Assembly: GCA_037974665.1 (NCBI GenBank)
Contig: CM075767.1
Coordinates: 28,359,498-28,423,497, forward strand
DNA length: 64,000 nucleotides
Origin: Ehretia macrophylla
Taxonomy: Eukaryota > Streptophyta > Magnoliopsida > Boraginales > Ehretiaceae
Direction of reading: 5' to 3'
Both the position numbers and the translations under genes were made by a program. Below the pieces are notes generated by a model. That model was given only the letters and a program-made list of their open reading frames with translations, made no database searches and was not told the DNA's origin. Below, in pieces: positions 45,024 to 56,778 of this stretch; positions within the stretch are counted from its first letter, which is position 1; each line of letters opens with the position of its first letter.

Positions 45024-45435
45024 TTTTTGTTTTGTTTTTTTGCCCCGCTCAGGCTTGCTAAGATTCTTTATCCATCACATTTTTATTATCAATTCCCATA
45101 GCATCGTGGGCAAGACAACTTCGCTTCGCGTAGAGGTTGGGCCCACAAACCGAGGGCGTAGGGCCTGTGACCAGGTCTCCGTCGCTCCGGTGTCCATAAC
45201 TTTTGATCCGTAACGAGTTATGCCGTGCACAACAGACCATTGGAAAGCTATTTGAAAGTTCTACGACGGGGGCAGTACGTCCTGCTAGGCTGCGCCTATT
45301 TTTAGAGCCCAAAATCGAACATTTTCATCCATTTTGGAGAATTTTTCTTCTTTTTGCACTGTTTGATCGTCCCCGGTCGATTGTCGTGAGCTGTGAAAAG
45401 GATGACACATAAGGGGTTTGCGCCCTTAACATGAC

Positions 45436-45553
45436 GGGTGCGATCTTACCAGTACTAATGCCACGGATCACATCAGAACTCTAAAGTTAAGTGTGCTAGG
45501 GCAATAGTTGTAATAGGACGGTGACCCCCTGGGAAGTCCTCGTGTTGTACCCC
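45436..45553 (+). rRNA. 5S rRNA: 5S rRNA gene copy 56, 1-nt deletion
   Basis: 118 nt; one G missing in box C (GACGGTGAC). A11T, C18T, A27C, C28A, C35A, G48A, C57T, T63A, G68A, C70T, A74T; A at 78. GTTGTAATAGG resembles copy 80 at the same place in the series. Confidence 0.88.
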
Positions 45554-45965
45554 TTTTTGTTTTGTTTTTTTTGCCCCGTTTAGGCTTGCCATGATGCTTT
45601 ATCCGTCACATTTCTATTATCGAGTCCCATGGTATCTTGGGCAAGACAACTTCGCTTCGCGTAGAGGCTGGGCCCGTAAACCAAGGGCGTAGGGCCTGTG
45701 AGTGGGTCTTCGTCGCTCCAGTGCCCATAACTTTTGATCGCTAAGGAGTTATGCGGTGTACAACATAACGTTGGGAAGCTCTCTGAGAGCTCTACGACGA
45801 GGGCAGTAGGCCCGCTCTGCTGCACCTATTTTCAGAGCCCAAAATCATACATTTTCATTAGTTTTGGGCCACAATTCTTCTTTTTGAACAGTTTGATCGC
45901 CCCTGATCGATCGTCATGTTCCGCGAAAAGGATGACACATAAGGGCTTTGTGCCCTCAAGAAGAC

Positions 45966-46084
45966 GGGTACGATCATACTAGCACTAATGCACCGAATCC
46001 CATTAGAACTTTGAAGTTAAACGTGCTTGGGCGATAGTAGTAATAGGACGGGTGACCCCTTAGGAAGTCTTCGTGTTGCACCCC
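45966..46084 (+). rRNA. 5S rRNA: 5S rRNA gene copy 57 (type X)
   Basis: Full length. G5A, C15T, G31A, C39T, C46T, G56A, C70T, C95T, G97A, C105T; A at 78. Shares C15T, G31A and G56A with copy 52. Confidence 0.9.
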
Positions 46085-46496
46085 CTTTTTGTTTTGTTTT
46101 TTTGCCCCGTTCAGGCTTGCCAAGATGTTTTATCCATCACATTTCTATTATCGAGTCCCACGATATCTTGGGCAAGACAATTTCACTTCGCGTAGAGGCT
46201 GGGCTGGCAAACCGAGGGCGGGGGGCCTGTGACCAAGTCTCCGTCGTTCCAGGGCCCATAACTTTTGATCCTTCAGGAGTTATGCGGCGCATAGCATACC
46301 GTTGGAAAGCACTCTAAAAGCTCTACGATGGGGGTAGCAAGCCTACTCGGCTGTGCCTGTTTTCGGAGCCCAAAATTGAACATTTTCACCAATTTTGGGC
46401 AAATTTTCTTCTTTTTACACTAGTTCATTATCCCGGATCGATCGTCGTGAACTGCGAAAAACACGACACATAAGGGCTTTATGCCATCAATATGAC

Positions 46497-46615
46497 GGGT
46501 GCGATCATACCAGTACTAATACACTGGATCCCATCAGAACACTAAAGTTAAGCATGTTTAGGCGACAGTAGTACTAGGACGGGTAACCCCCTGGGAAGTC
46601 CTCGTGTTGCACCCA
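46497..46615 (+). rRNA. 5S rRNA: 5S rRNA gene copy 58 (type Y)
   Basis: Full length. C18T, G25A, C29T, T45A, G48A, G58A, C61T, G64A, G89A, C119A; C at 78. Confidence 0.9.
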
Positions 46616-47026
46616 TTTTTGTTTTATTTTTTTGCCCCGTTCAAGCATGCAAAGATGTTTTATCTGTCACATTTCTATTATCGAGTCCCACGGTATCTTG
46701 GGCAAGACAACTTCGCTTCGCGTAGAGGCTGGGCCCGCAAACTGAGGGCATGGGGCTTGTGACCAGGTCTCCGTCGCTCTGGTGCCCATAACTTTTGATA
46801 TGTAAGGAGTTATGCGGCACACAGCATTCCGTTGGAAAGCTCTCCGAAAGCTCTACGAAGGGGGCAACAGGCCTGCTTGGCTGCACCTATTTTTGGAGGC
46901 CAAAATCAAGCATTTTCATCAATTTTGGGCCAATTTTCTTTTATTTGCACTGTTTCATCGTTCCGAATCGATCGTCGTGAGGCGCGAAAAGGACTAAACA
47001 AAAGGTCTTTGCGCCCGTAACATGAC

Positions 47027-47145
47027 GGGTGCGATCATACCAGTACTAAAGCACCGGATCCTATCAGAACTCTAGAGTTAAGCGTGCTAGGGCGACAATT
47101 GTAATAGGACGGGTGACCCCCTGGGAAGCCCTCGTGTTGTACCCC
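47027..47145 (+). rRNA. 5S rRNA: 5S rRNA gene copy 59
   Basis: Full length. C18T, T24A, C36T, G48A, A49G, T63A, G72A, A74T, T103C, C114T; A at 78. Confidence 0.9.
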
Positions 47146-47557
47146 TTTTTGTTTTATTTTTTTGCCCCGTTCAAGCTTGCCAAGATGCTTTATCCGTCAT
47201 ATTTCTATTATCGAGTCCCACGGCATCTTGGGTAAGACAACTTCGCTTCGTGTAGAGGCTGGGCTCGCAAACTGAGGGCGTGGGGCCTGTGACCAGGTCT
47301 CCGTCATTCCGGTGCCTATAAATTTTGATCCGTAAGGAGTTATACGGCACACAACGTACCATTGAAAAGGTCTCTGAAAGCTCTTCGATGGGGGTAGCAA
47401 GCCTACTCAGCTGCTCCTATTTTCAGGAGCCCAAAATCGAACGTTTTCATCAATTTGGGGCCACTTTTCTTCTTTTTGCACAGTTTCTTCGTCCCGGATT
47501 GATTGTCGTGAGCCGTGAAAAGGACAACACATAATGGCTTTGTGCCCTCAACATGAC

Positions 47558-47676
47558 GGGTGTGATCATACTAGCACTAATGCACCGGATCCCATCAGAA
47601 CTCTGAAGTGAAGCGTGCTTAGATGATAGTAGTACTAGGACCGGTAACCCTTTGGGAAGTCGTCGTGTTGCACCCC
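47558..47676 (+). rRNA. 5S rRNA: 5S rRNA gene copy 60 (type U)
   Basis: Full length. C6T, C15T, T53G, G64A, G66A, C67T, C70T, G85C, G89A, C94T, C95T, C105G; C at 78. Confidence 0.9.
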
Positions 47677-48087
47677 TTTTTGTTTTGTTTTTTTACTTCG
47701 TTCAGGCTTGCCAAGATTCTTTATCAGTCACATTTCTATTATCGAGTCCTACGGCATCTTGGGCAAGACAACTTTGCTTCGCGTAGAGGCTGGGCCTGCA
47801 AACTGATGGCGTGGGACCTGTGACCAGGTCTCCGTCGCTCCGGTGTCCATAACTTTTGATTCGTAAGGAGTTATGCAGTGCACAGCATAACGTTGGAAAG
47901 CTCTCCGAAAGATCTACGACGAGGGCAGCAGGCCTGCTCTGCTGCGCCTATTTTTAGTGCCCAAAATCAAACATTTTCATTAATTTTGGGACACGGTTCT
48001 TCATTTTACACTATTTGATCGCCCCTGATCGATCGTCGTGAGCTGTGAAAAGGATGACACATAAGTGCCTTGCACCCTTAACATGAC

Positions 48088-48206
48088 GGGTGCGATCATA
48101 CTAGCACTAATGCGCTAGATCCCATCAGAACTCTAAAGTTAAGCATGCTTGGGCGATAGATGTAAGAGGACGGGTGACCCCCTAGGAAGTCTTCGTGTTG
48201 CACCCC
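48088..48206 (+). rRNA. 5S rRNA: 5S rRNA gene copy 61 (type X)
   Basis: Full length. C15T, A27G, C29T, G30A, G48A, G58A, C70T, T73A, A74T, T79G, G97A, C105T; A at 78. ATGTAA at 73-78 is shared with copy 71. Confidence 0.9.
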
Positions 48207-48617
48207 CTTTTTGTTTTGTTTTTTGCCCCGTTTAGGCTTGCCAAGATGTTTTATCCATCATATTTCTGTTATCAAGTCCCACAGTATCTTGGGGAAGACA
48301 ACTTCGCTTCGCGTAGAGGCTGGGCCCGCAAACCAAGGGCATGGGGCCTGTGACCAAGTCTCTGTCGTTCTAGTGCCCATAACTTTTGATTCGTAAGGAG
48401 TTATGCGGCACACAACATACTGTTGGAAAGCACTCCGAAAGCTCTACGATAGGGGCATCAAGCATGCTCAGCTGCGCCTATTTTCGGAGCCCAAAATCGA
48501 ACATTTTAATCAGTTTTATGCCAATTTTCTTCTTTTTGCACTGTTTCATCGCCTCGGATCGATCGTTATGAGCTACGAAAAGGACGACACATAAGGGCTT
48601 TATGCCCTCAATATGAC

Positions 48618-48736
48618 AAGTGGAATCATGCCAACACTACTACACTGGATCCCATCAGAACTCTGAAGTTAAGCATGCTTAGGCGATAGTAATACTAGGA
48701 TGGGTGACCCCCTGGGAAGTCCTCGTGTTGCACCCC
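48618..48736 (+). rRNA. 5S rRNA: 5S rRNA gene copy 62 (type Y)
   Basis: Full length. G1A, G2A, C6G, G7A, A13G, G17A, A23C, G25A, C29T, G58A, G64A, C70T, G75A, C84T; C at 78. Shares A13G, G17A and A23C with copy 72, ten copies away. Confidence 0.9.
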
Positions 48737-49147
48737 TTTTTGTTTTGTTTTTTTGCCCCGTTCAGGCTTGCCAAGATGCTTTATCCGTCATATTTCTATT
48801 ATCAAGTCCCACGGCATCATGGGCAAGACAATTTCGCTTCGCGTAGAGGGTGGGCTCGTAAATCGAGGGCTTGGGGCCTGTGACCAGGTCTCTGTCGCTC
48901 CGATGCCCATAACTTTTGATCCGTAAGGAGTTATGCGGAGCACAGCATACCGTTGGAAAGCTCTTTGAAAGCTCTTCGACGGGGGAAACAAGCATGCTCA
49001 ACTGTGCCAGTTTAAGGATCCCAAAATCAAACATTTTCATCAGTTTTGAGACACTTTTCTTCTTTTTGAACTATTTCATCGTCCTGGATCGATCGTCGTG
49101 AGCCGCGAAAAGGACGACACATAAGGGCTTTGCGTCCTCAACATGAC

Positions 49148-49266
49148 AGGTTCGATCATACCAAAACAAATGCACCAGATCCCATCAAAACTCTGAAGTT
49201 AAGCGTGCATGGGTGACAGTAGTACTAGGACGGGTGACCCCCTATAAAGTCCTCTTGTTGCACTAT
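49148..49266 (+). rRNA. 5S rRNA: 5S rRNA gene copy 63 (type G)
   Basis: Full length. G1A, G5T, G17A, C18A, T21A, G30A, G41A, T62A, C67T, G97A, G98T, G99A, G108T, and ACTAT at the 3' end; C at 78. The terminator is weakened (ATTTTGTTTTG). Confidence 0.9.
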
Positions 49267-49675
49267 TTTGTTTTGTTTTTTTGCCCCGTTTAGGCTTGCC
49301 AAGATGCTTTATCCATCACATTTCTATTATCGAGTCCCACGGCATCTTGGGCAAGACAACTTCGCTTCGCGTTGAGGCTGGGCCTGCAAACTGAGGGCGT
49401 GGGGCCTGTGACCAAGTCTCCGTCGTTCTGGTGCCCATAACTTTTGATCCGTAAGGAGTTATGCAGCGCACAACGTACCATTGGAAAGCTCTTCGAAAGC
49501 TCTACGATTGGGGCAGCAAGCCTGCTCAGCTGCGCCTATTTTTGAAGCCCAAAATTGAACATTTTCATCAATTTTGGGCCAATTTCCTTCTTTTTGCACT
49601 GTTTTATCGTCTCGGATTGATTATCGTGAGCTGTGAAAAGGATGACACATAAGGACTTTGCGCCCTCAATATGAC

Positions 49676-49794
49676 GGGTGCGATCATGCCAGCACTAATA
49701 CAATGGATCCCATCAGAACTCTGAAGTTTAGCGTGCTTAGGCTACAGTAGTACTAGGACGGGTGACCCCCTGGGAAGTCCTCGTGTTGCACCCC
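49676..49794 (+). rRNA. 5S rRNA: 5S rRNA gene copy 64 (Y-like)
   Basis: Full length. A13G, G25A, C28A, C29T, A54T, G64A, G68T; C at 78. Confidence 0.9.
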
Positions 49795-50202
49795 TTTTTG
49801 TTTTGTTTTTTTGACTCATTCAGGCTTGCCAAGATGCTTTATCCGTCACATTTCTATTATCGAGTCCTAAAACATCTTGGGAAGACAACTTTGTCACGTA
49901 GAGGGTGGGCCCGTAAACCAAGGGCGTGGGGCTTATGACCAGGTTTCCGTCGCTCCAGTGTCCATAACTTTTGATCCGTAAGGAGTTATGCGGCGCACAG
50001 CATACCGTTGGAAAGCTCTCTAAAAGCTCTTCGGCGGAGGCACCAAGCATGCTCAGTTGTGCCTGTTTAAGTATCCTAAAATTGAATATTTTCATCAGTC
50101 TTGGGTCACTTTTCTTCTTTTTGCACTGTTTCATCATCTCGGATCGATCGTCGTGAGCCACGAAAAGGACGACGCATAAGGGCTTTGCGCCCATAACATG
50201 AC

Positions 50203-50320
50203 AGGTGCGATCATACTAGAACTAATGCACCAATTCCATCAGAACTTTGAAGTTAAGCGTGCATGGGTGACAGTAGTACTAGGACGGGTGACCCTCGGGG
50301 AAGTCCTCGTGTTGCACCCC
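50203..50320 (+). rRNA. 5S rRNA: 5S rRNA gene copy 65 (type G), 1-nt deletion
   Basis: 118 nt; one base missing in CAATTCCATC. G1A, C15T, C18A, G30A, C46T, T62A, C67T, CTCGGGG for CCTGGG in the 93-99 region; C at 78. Confidence 0.88.
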
Positions 50321-50703
50321 TTTTTGTTTTGTATTTTTTTTGCCCCGTTCCGGCTTGCCAAGTTGCTTTATCCATCATATTTCTATTATAGAGTCTCACA
50401 ACATCTTGGGCAAGACAACTTCGCTTCGCATAGAGGCTGGACCGCAAATCGAGGGCGTGGGGCCTTTGACCAGTTCTCCATCGTTCCGTTGCCCATAACT
50501 TTTGATTCCTAAGGATTAATGCGGCGCACAACATACCGTTGAAAAGCTCTCCGAATGCTCTACAAAGTGGGCAACAAGCCTACTCGGCTACGCCTATTTT
50601 TGGAGCCCAAAATTGAAAGTTTTCATCAGTTTTGGGCCACATTTCTTCTTTTTACACTGTTTGATCGTCCCGGATCGATCGTCGCGAGCCTTGAGAAGGA
50701 CGA

Positions 50704-50733
50704 CACATAAGGGCTTTGTGCCTTCAACATGAC
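50704..50733 (+). promoter_or_regulatory. 5S upstream promoter, worked example (copy 66)
   Basis: Known plant 5S signals are a TATA-like box near -28, GC near -12 and C at -1. Here CATAA spans -28 to -24, TGCC lies near -13, and -1 is C. The same layout precedes most copies in the array; -1 is C in about nine of ten copies. Confidence 0.7.
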
Positions 50734-50852
50734 GGGTGTGATCATACCAGCACTAATGCATCAGATCCCATCAGAACTCTGAAGTTAAGCGTGCTTAGGC
50801 GACAGTAGAACTAGGACGGGTGACCCCCTGGGAAGTCCTCGTGTTGCACCCC
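50734..50852 (+). rRNA. 5S rRNA: 5S rRNA gene copy 66, near consensus
   Basis: Full length with only C6T, C28T, G30A, G64A and T76A; C at 78. With intact upstream signals and terminator it is one of the best candidates for transcription in the window. Confidence 0.93.
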
Positions 50853-50870
50853 TTTTTGTTTTGTTTTTTT
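50853..50870 (+). terminator. RNA polymerase III terminator, worked example (copy 66)
   Basis: TTTTTGTTTTGTTTTTTT directly after the gene. A run of four or more T ends Pol III transcription. The same three-run tract follows nearly every copy. Confidence 0.85.
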
Positions 50871-51262
50871 GCCTCGTTCAGGCTTGCCAAGATGCTTTAT
50901 CCGTCACATTTCAATTATCGAGTACCACGGCATCTTGGGCAAGACAACTTCGCTTCGCGTATAGCCTGGCCCGCAAACTAATGGTGTAGGGCCAGTGGCC
51001 AGGTCTCCGTCGTTCCGGTGCCCATAACTTTTGATCCGTAAGGAGTTATGCGTCGTACAACGTACTATTCGTAAGCTCTCCGAAAGCTCTACAACGGGTG
51101 CAGCAAGCCTACTTGGCTGCGCCAGTTTTCAGAGCCCAAAATCTATTGTTTTCATCAGTTTGGGGCTACTTTTCTTCTTTTTGCGTAGTTTCATCGTCCC
51201 GAATCGATCGCCGTGAGCCGCAAATAGGACGACACATAAGGGCTTTGCGTCATCAACAGGAC

Positions 51263-51381
51263 GGGTGTGATCATACCAGCACTAATGTTCCGGATCCCAT
51301 CAGAACTCTGAAATGAAGCGTGCTTAGGTGACAGTAGTACCAGGACGGGTGACCCCCGGGGAAGTTCTCATGTTGCACCCG
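51263..51381 (+). rRNA. 5S rRNA: 5S rRNA gene copy 67 (type U)
   Basis: Full length. C6T, C26T, A27T, G51A, T53G, G64A, C67T, T79C, T96G, C104T, G108A, C119G; C at 78. Confidence 0.9.
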
Positions 51382-51791
51382 TTCTTGTTTTGTTTTTTTG
51401 CCCTGTTCTGGATTGCCAAGATGCTTTATCAATCACATTTCTATTATCGAGTCCCTCGACATCTTGGGCAAGACAACTTCGCTTCGCGTAGAGGCTGGGC
51501 CCGCAAACCGAGGGTGTGGGGCTTGTGACCAAGTCTGCGTCGCTCCGGTACCCATAACTTTTGATCCGTAAGGAGTTATATGGTTCACAGCATAACGTTG
51601 GAAAGCTCTCTAAAGGCTCTACAACATGGGTAGCAAGCATGCTCTGCCGCGCCTATTTTCTGAGCCCAAAATCAAACATTTTCATTAGTTTTGGGCCACA
51701 TTTCTTCTTTTTGCACTGTTTGATCGCCCTGATCGATCGTCATGTGCCGCGAAAAGGATGACACATAAGGGCTTTGTGCCCTCAACATGAA

Positions 51792-51910
51792 GGGTGCCAT
51801 CATACTAGCACTAATGCACTGGATCCTATCAGAACAGTGAAGTTAAGTGTGCTTGGGCGACAGTAGTAATAGGACGGGTGACCCCCTAGGAAGTCCTTGT
51901 GTTGCACCCC
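51792..51910 (+). rRNA. 5S rRNA: 5S rRNA gene copy 68 (type X)
   Basis: Full length. G7C, C15T, C29T, C36T, T45A, C46G, C57T, G97A, C107T; A at 78. G97A plus C107T is shared with copy 76. Confidence 0.9.
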
Positions 51911-52319
51911 CTTTTTGTTTTTTTTTTGTCCCGTTCAGCCTTGCCAAGATGTTTTATCCATCACATTTCTATTATCGAGTCCCACGGTATCTTGGGCAAG
52001 ACAACTTCACTTCGCGTAGAGGCTGGGCCAGCAAACCGAGGGAGTGGGGCCTGTGACCAGGTCTCCGTCGTTCCAGTTCCCACAACTTTTGATCCTTAAG
52101 GAGTTATGCGGTGCACTGCATACCGTTGGAAAGCACTCCAAAAGCTCTACGATGGGGGTAGTAAGCTTACTCGACTGCACCTGTTTTTGTTGCCCAAAAT
52201 TGAACATTTTCATCAGTTTGGGCCAATTTTCTTCTTTTTGCACTGTTTCATCATCTCGGATCGATCGTCGTGAGCTGTAAAAAGGACAACACATAAGGGC
52301 TTTGTGCCCTCAATATGAC

Positions 52320-52438
52320 GGGTGCGATCATACCAGCATTAATACACTGGATCCCATCAGAACTTTGAAGTTAAGCATGTTTAGGTGACAATAGCACTAG
52401 GACGGGTGACTCCGTGGGAAGTCCTCGTGTTGCACCCC
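52320..52438 (+). rRNA. 5S rRNA: 5S rRNA gene copy 69 (type Y)
   Basis: Full length. C20T, G25A, C29T, C46T, G58A, C61T, G64A, C67T, G72A, T76C, C92T, C95G; C at 78. The next spacer lacks about 85 bp (CTCTCCGAGCATTTCTTC). Confidence 0.9.
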
Positions 52439-52764
52439 TTTTGTTTTGTTTTTTTGCCCCGTTCAGGCTTGCAAAGATGCTTTATCCATCACATTTCTAT
52501 TATCGAGTCCCACGGTATCTTAGGCAAGACAACTTCGCTTCGCGTAGAGGCTGGGCCCGCAAACTAAGGGCATGGGGCCTGTGACCAGGTATCCGTCGCT
52601 CCGGTGCCCATAACTTTCGATTCGTAAGGAGTAATGCGGCGCACAGCATTCTGTTGGAAAGCTCTCCGAGCATTTCTTCTATTTGCATTGTTTGATCATC
52701 CCGGATCGATCGTCGTGAGCCTCCAAAAGGACGACACAAAAGGGCCTTGCGCCCTTAACATGAT

Positions 52765-52883
52765 GGGTATGATCACACCAGCACTAATGCACATGATCCC
52801 ATTAGAACTCTGAAGTTAAGCGTGCTTAGGCGATAGTAGTACCAGGACGGGTGACCCCCAAGGAAGTTCTCGTGTTGCAAAAC
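52765..52883 (+). rRNA. 5S rRNA: 5S rRNA gene copy 70
   Basis: Full length. G5A, C6T, T12C, C29A, G30T, C39T, G64A, C70T, T79C, T96A, G97A, C104T, and AAAAC at the 3' end; C at 78. Confidence 0.9.
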
Positions 52884-53295
52884 TTTTTGTTTTGTTTTTT
52901 TTGCCCTGTTCAGGCTTGCCAAGATGCTTTATCCATCACATTTCTATTATCGAGTCCCACGGCATCTTGGGCAAGACAACTTCGCTTTGCGTAGAGGCTG
53001 GGCCCACAAACCGAGGGCGTGGGACCTGTGACTAGGTCTCCGTCGCTCCGGTGCCCATAAATTTTGATCCGTAAGGAGTTATGCGGTGCACAACATAACG
53101 TTGGAAAGCTCTCCGAAAGCTCTACGATGAGGGCAGCAGGCCTGCTTTGTTGTGCCTATTTTTAGAGCCCAAAATCAAACATTTTCATTAATTTTAGGGC
53201 ACGTTTCTTCTTTTTGCACTATTTGATCGCCCCTGATCGATCGTCGTGAGTCGCGAAAAGGTCAACACATAAGGGCTTTGCACCCTCAACATGAC

Positions 53296-53414
53296 GGGTG
53301 CGATCATACTAGCACTAATGCACCGGATCCCATCAGAACTCTGAAGTTTAGCATGCTTGGGCGACATATGTAATAGGACGGGTGACCCCCTAGGAAGTCC
53401 ACGTGTTGCACCCC
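53296..53414 (+). rRNA. 5S rRNA: 5S rRNA gene copy 71 (type X)
   Basis: Full length. C15T, A54T, G58A, G72T, T73A, A74T, G97A, T106A; A at 78. Confidence 0.9.
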
Positions 53415-53827
53415 CTTTTTGTTTTGTTTTTTTGCCCCGTTCAGACTTGCCAATATGTTTTATCCATCACATTTCTGTTATAGAGTCCCACGATATCTTG
53501 GGGATGATAACTTCGATTCTCGTAGAGGCTGTGCTCGCAAACCAAGGGCGTGGGGCCTGTGACCAGGTCTCCGTTGGTCTAGTGCCCATAACTTTTGATC
53601 CGTAAGGAGTTATACGGCGCACAACATACCGTTGGAAAGCACTCTGAAAGCTCTACGACGAGGGTATCAAGCCTGCTCAGCTGCGCCTATTTTCGGAGCC
53701 CAAAATCAAATATTTTTCATCAATTTTGGGCTAATTTTCTTCTTTTTGCACTGTTTTATCGTCTTGGATCGATCGTCGTGATTGGCAAAAAGGACGACAC
53801 ATAAGGTCTTTGCAGCCTCAATATGAC

Positions 53828-53946
53828 GGGTGCGATTTTGCCAATACTACTACACTGGATCCCATTAGAACTCTGAAGTTAAGCATGTTTAGGCGACAGT
53901 AGTACTAGGACGGGTGACCCCCTGGGAAGTCCTCGTGTTACACCCC
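53828..53946 (+). rRNA. 5S rRNA: 5S rRNA gene copy 72 (type Y)
   Basis: Full length. C10T, A11T, A13G, G17A, C18T, A23C, G25A, C29T, C39T, G58A, C61T, G64A, G113A; C at 78. Confidence 0.9.
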
Positions 53947-54357
53947 TTTTTGTTTTGTTTTTTTGCCCCATTTAGGCTTGCCAAGATGCTTTATCCGTCA
54001 CATTTCTATTATCGAGTCCCACGGCATCTTGGGCAAGACAACTTCACTTTGCGTAGAGGGTGGGCCCGTAAACCGAGTGCGTGGGGCCCGTGACCAAGTC
54101 TCCGTCGCTCCGGTGTCCATAAATTTTGATCCGTAAGGAGTTATGCGGTGCACAGCATACCGTTGGAAAGCTCTCTAAAAGCTCTTTGACGAAGGCAGCA
54201 AGTATGCTCAGCTGTGCCTGTTTAAGGATCCTAAAATAGAACATTTTCATCCGTTTTGGGCGACTTTTCTTCTTTTTGCATTGTTTCATCATCTCGAATC
54301 GATCATCGTGAGCTCCGAAAAGGATTACACATAAGGGCTTTGCGCTCTCAACATGAC

Positions 54358-54476
54358 AAGTGCGATCATACCAGAACTAATGCTCCGAATCTCATCAGAA
54401 CTCTGAACTTAAGCGTGCATGGGTGACCGCAGTACTAGGACGGGTGACCTCCTGGGAAGTCCTCGTGTTGCACCCC
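54358..54476 (+). rRNA. 5S rRNA: 5S rRNA gene copy 73 (type G)
   Basis: Full length. G1A, G2A, C18A, A27T, G31A, C35T, G51C, T62A, C67T, A71C, T73C, C93T; C at 78. The following spacer lacks part of the hairpin region (GTGGACAAATTGAAAG). Confidence 0.9.
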
Positions 54477-54852
54477 TTTTTGTTTTTGTTTTTTTTGCCC
54501 CGTTCCGGCTTGCCAAGATGATTTATCCATCACATTTTTGTTACCGAATCCCACAGTATCTTGGGCAAGACAACTTCGCTTCGCGTAGAGGCTGGCCCCA
54601 CAAATCGAGGGCGTGGGGCCTTTGACTAGCTCTTTGTCGTTCCGTTGCCCATAACTTTTGATTCGTAAGGATTAATGCGGCGCACAACATACCGTTGGAA
54701 AGCTCTCCGAAAGCTCTACAACGTGGACAAATTGAAAGTTTTCTTCAGTTTTGGGCCACATTTCTTCGTTTTGCACTGTTTGATCGTCCCGGATCGATCG
54801 TCGCGAGCCTTGAAAAGGACAACACGTAAGGTCTTTGTGCCCTCAACATGAC

Positions 54853-54971
54853 GGGTGTGATCATACCAGCACTAATGCACCAGATCCCATCAGAACTCTG
54901 AAGTTAAGCGTGCTTAGGCGACGGCAGTACTAGGACGGGTGACCCCCTGGGAAGTCCTCATGTTGCACCCC
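54853..54971 (+). rRNA. 5S rRNA: 5S rRNA gene copy 74, near consensus
   Basis: Full length. C6T, G30A, G64A, A71G, T73C, G108A; C at 78. The following spacer lacks about 35 bp (GTAGAGCTTGGCCAGG). Confidence 0.92.
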
Positions 54972-55352
54972 ATTTTGTTTTGTTTTTTTGCCCCGTTTAG
55001 GCTTGCCAAGATGCTTTATCCATCACATTTCTATTATCGAGCCGCACGGCATCTTGGGCAAGACAACTTCGCTTCGCGTAGAGCTTGGCCAGGTCTCCAT
55101 CGTTCCGGTGCCCAGAACTTTTGATCCGTAAGGAGTTATGCGGCGCACAACGTACCATTGGAGAGCTCTCCAAAAGCTCTACGATGGGGGCAGCTAGCCT
55201 ACTCGGCTGCCCCTGTTTTCATATCCCAAAATCTACCGTTTTCATCAGTTTAGGGCCATTTTTCTTATTTTTGCATAATTTCATCGTCCCGAATCGATCG
55301 TCGTGAGCCGCGAATAGGACGACACATAAGGGCTTTGCGCCCTCAACATGAC

Positions 55353-55471
55353 GGGTGTGATCATACCAGCACTTATGCACCGGATCCCATCAGAACTCTA
55401 AAGTGAAGCGTGTTTAGGCGACAGTAGTACCTGGACGGGTGACCCCCAGGGAAGTTCTCGTGTTGCAACAC
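55353..55471 (+). rRNA. 5S rRNA: 5S rRNA gene copy 75 (type U)
   Basis: Full length. C6T, A22T, G48A, T53G, C61T, G64A, T79C, A80T, T96A, C104T, C116A, C118A; C at 78. T96A plus C104T is shared with copies 51 and 70. Confidence 0.9.
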
Positions 55472-55882
55472 TTTTCGTTTTGTTTTTTTGCCCCGTTCTG
55501 GCTTGCCAAGATGATTTATCAGTCACATTTCTATTATCTAGTCCCACGGCATCTTGGGCAAGACAATTTCACTTCGCATAGAGGCTGGGCCCTCAAACCG
55601 AGGGCGTGGGGCTTGTGACCCGGTCTCCGTCGCTCCGGTGCCCATAACTTTTGATCCGTGAGAAGTTATGCGGTGCACAACATAACGTTAGAAAGTTCTT
55701 TGAAAGCTCTACGACAAGGGCAGCAGGCATGCTCTGCTACGCCTATTTTCAGAGCCCAAAATCAAACATTTTCATTAGTTTTGGGCCACGTTCCTTCTTT
55801 TTGCACTGTTTTATCGCCTCTGATCGATCGTTGTGCGCCGCGAAAAGGATGACACATAAGCGCTTTGTGCTATCATTATGAC

Positions 55883-56001
55883 AGGTGCAATAATACTAGC
55901 ACTAATGCACCAGATCCCATCAAAACTCAGAAGTTACGCGTGCTTGGGCGGCAATAGTAATAGGACGGGTGACCCCCTAGGAAGTCCTTGTGTTGCACCC
56001 C
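55883..56001 (+). rRNA. 5S rRNA: 5S rRNA gene copy 76 (type X)
   Basis: Full length. G1A, G7A, C10A, C15T, G30A, G41A, T47A, A55C, A69G, G72A, G97A, C107T; A at 78. Confidence 0.9.
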
Positions 56002-56414
56002 CCTTTTTGTTTTGTTTTTTTTCCCCGTTCAGGCTTGCCAAGATGTTTTATCCATCACATTTCTATTATCGAGTCCCATAGTATCTTGGGCAAGACAACT
56101 TCACTTCGCGCAGAGGCTAGGCCAGCAAACTGAGGACGTGGGGCCTGTGACCAGGTCTCCGTCGTTCTAGTTCCCATAACTTTTAATCCTTAAGAAGTTA
56201 TGCGGCGCACAACATACGGTTGGAAAGCACTTCGAAAGCTCTACGATAGGGGTAGTAAGGATACTCGACTGCGCCTATTTTCGGTGCCCAAAATTGAACA
56301 TTTTCATCAGTTTTGGGCCAATTTTCTTCTTTTTGCACTGTTTCATCATCCCGGATCGATCGTCGTGAGCTGCGAAAAGGATGACACATAAAGGCTTTGT
56401 GCCCTCAATATGAT

Positions 56415-56532
56415 GGGTGCGATCATACCAGCACTAATACACTGGATCCCATCAGAACTCTAAAGTTAAGCGTGTTTAGGCGACAGTAGTACTAGGACGG
56501 GTGACCCCGTGGGAAGTCCTCGTGTTGCCCCC
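56415..56532 (+). rRNA. 5S rRNA: 5S rRNA gene copy 77 (type Y), 1-nt deletion
   Basis: 118 nt; A115 lost (TTGCCCCC). G25A, C29T, G48A, C61T, G64A, C95G; C at 78. Confidence 0.88.
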
Positions 56533-56682
56533 TTTTTGTTTTGTTTTTTTGCCCCATTCTGGCTTGTAAAGATGCTTTATCTGTCACATTTCTATTATCG
56601 AGTCCCACAGTATCTTGGGCAAGACAACTTTGCTTTGCGTAGAGGCTGGGCCTGCAAACCGAGGACGTGGGGCCTGTGACCA

Positions 56683-56778
56683 GGTCTCCGTCGCTCCGGT
56701 GCCCATAACTTTTGATCTGTAAAGATCTATGGTCTCCGTCGCTCCGGTGCCCATAATTTTTGATCTGTAAGGATCTAT
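56683..56778 (+). repeat. 48-bp tandem duplication in a 5S spacer
   Basis: The segment from GGTCTCCGTCGCTCCGG to GATCTAT occurs twice head to tail (56683-56730 and 56731-56778) with two mismatches. No other unit shows this. Confidence 0.92.
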
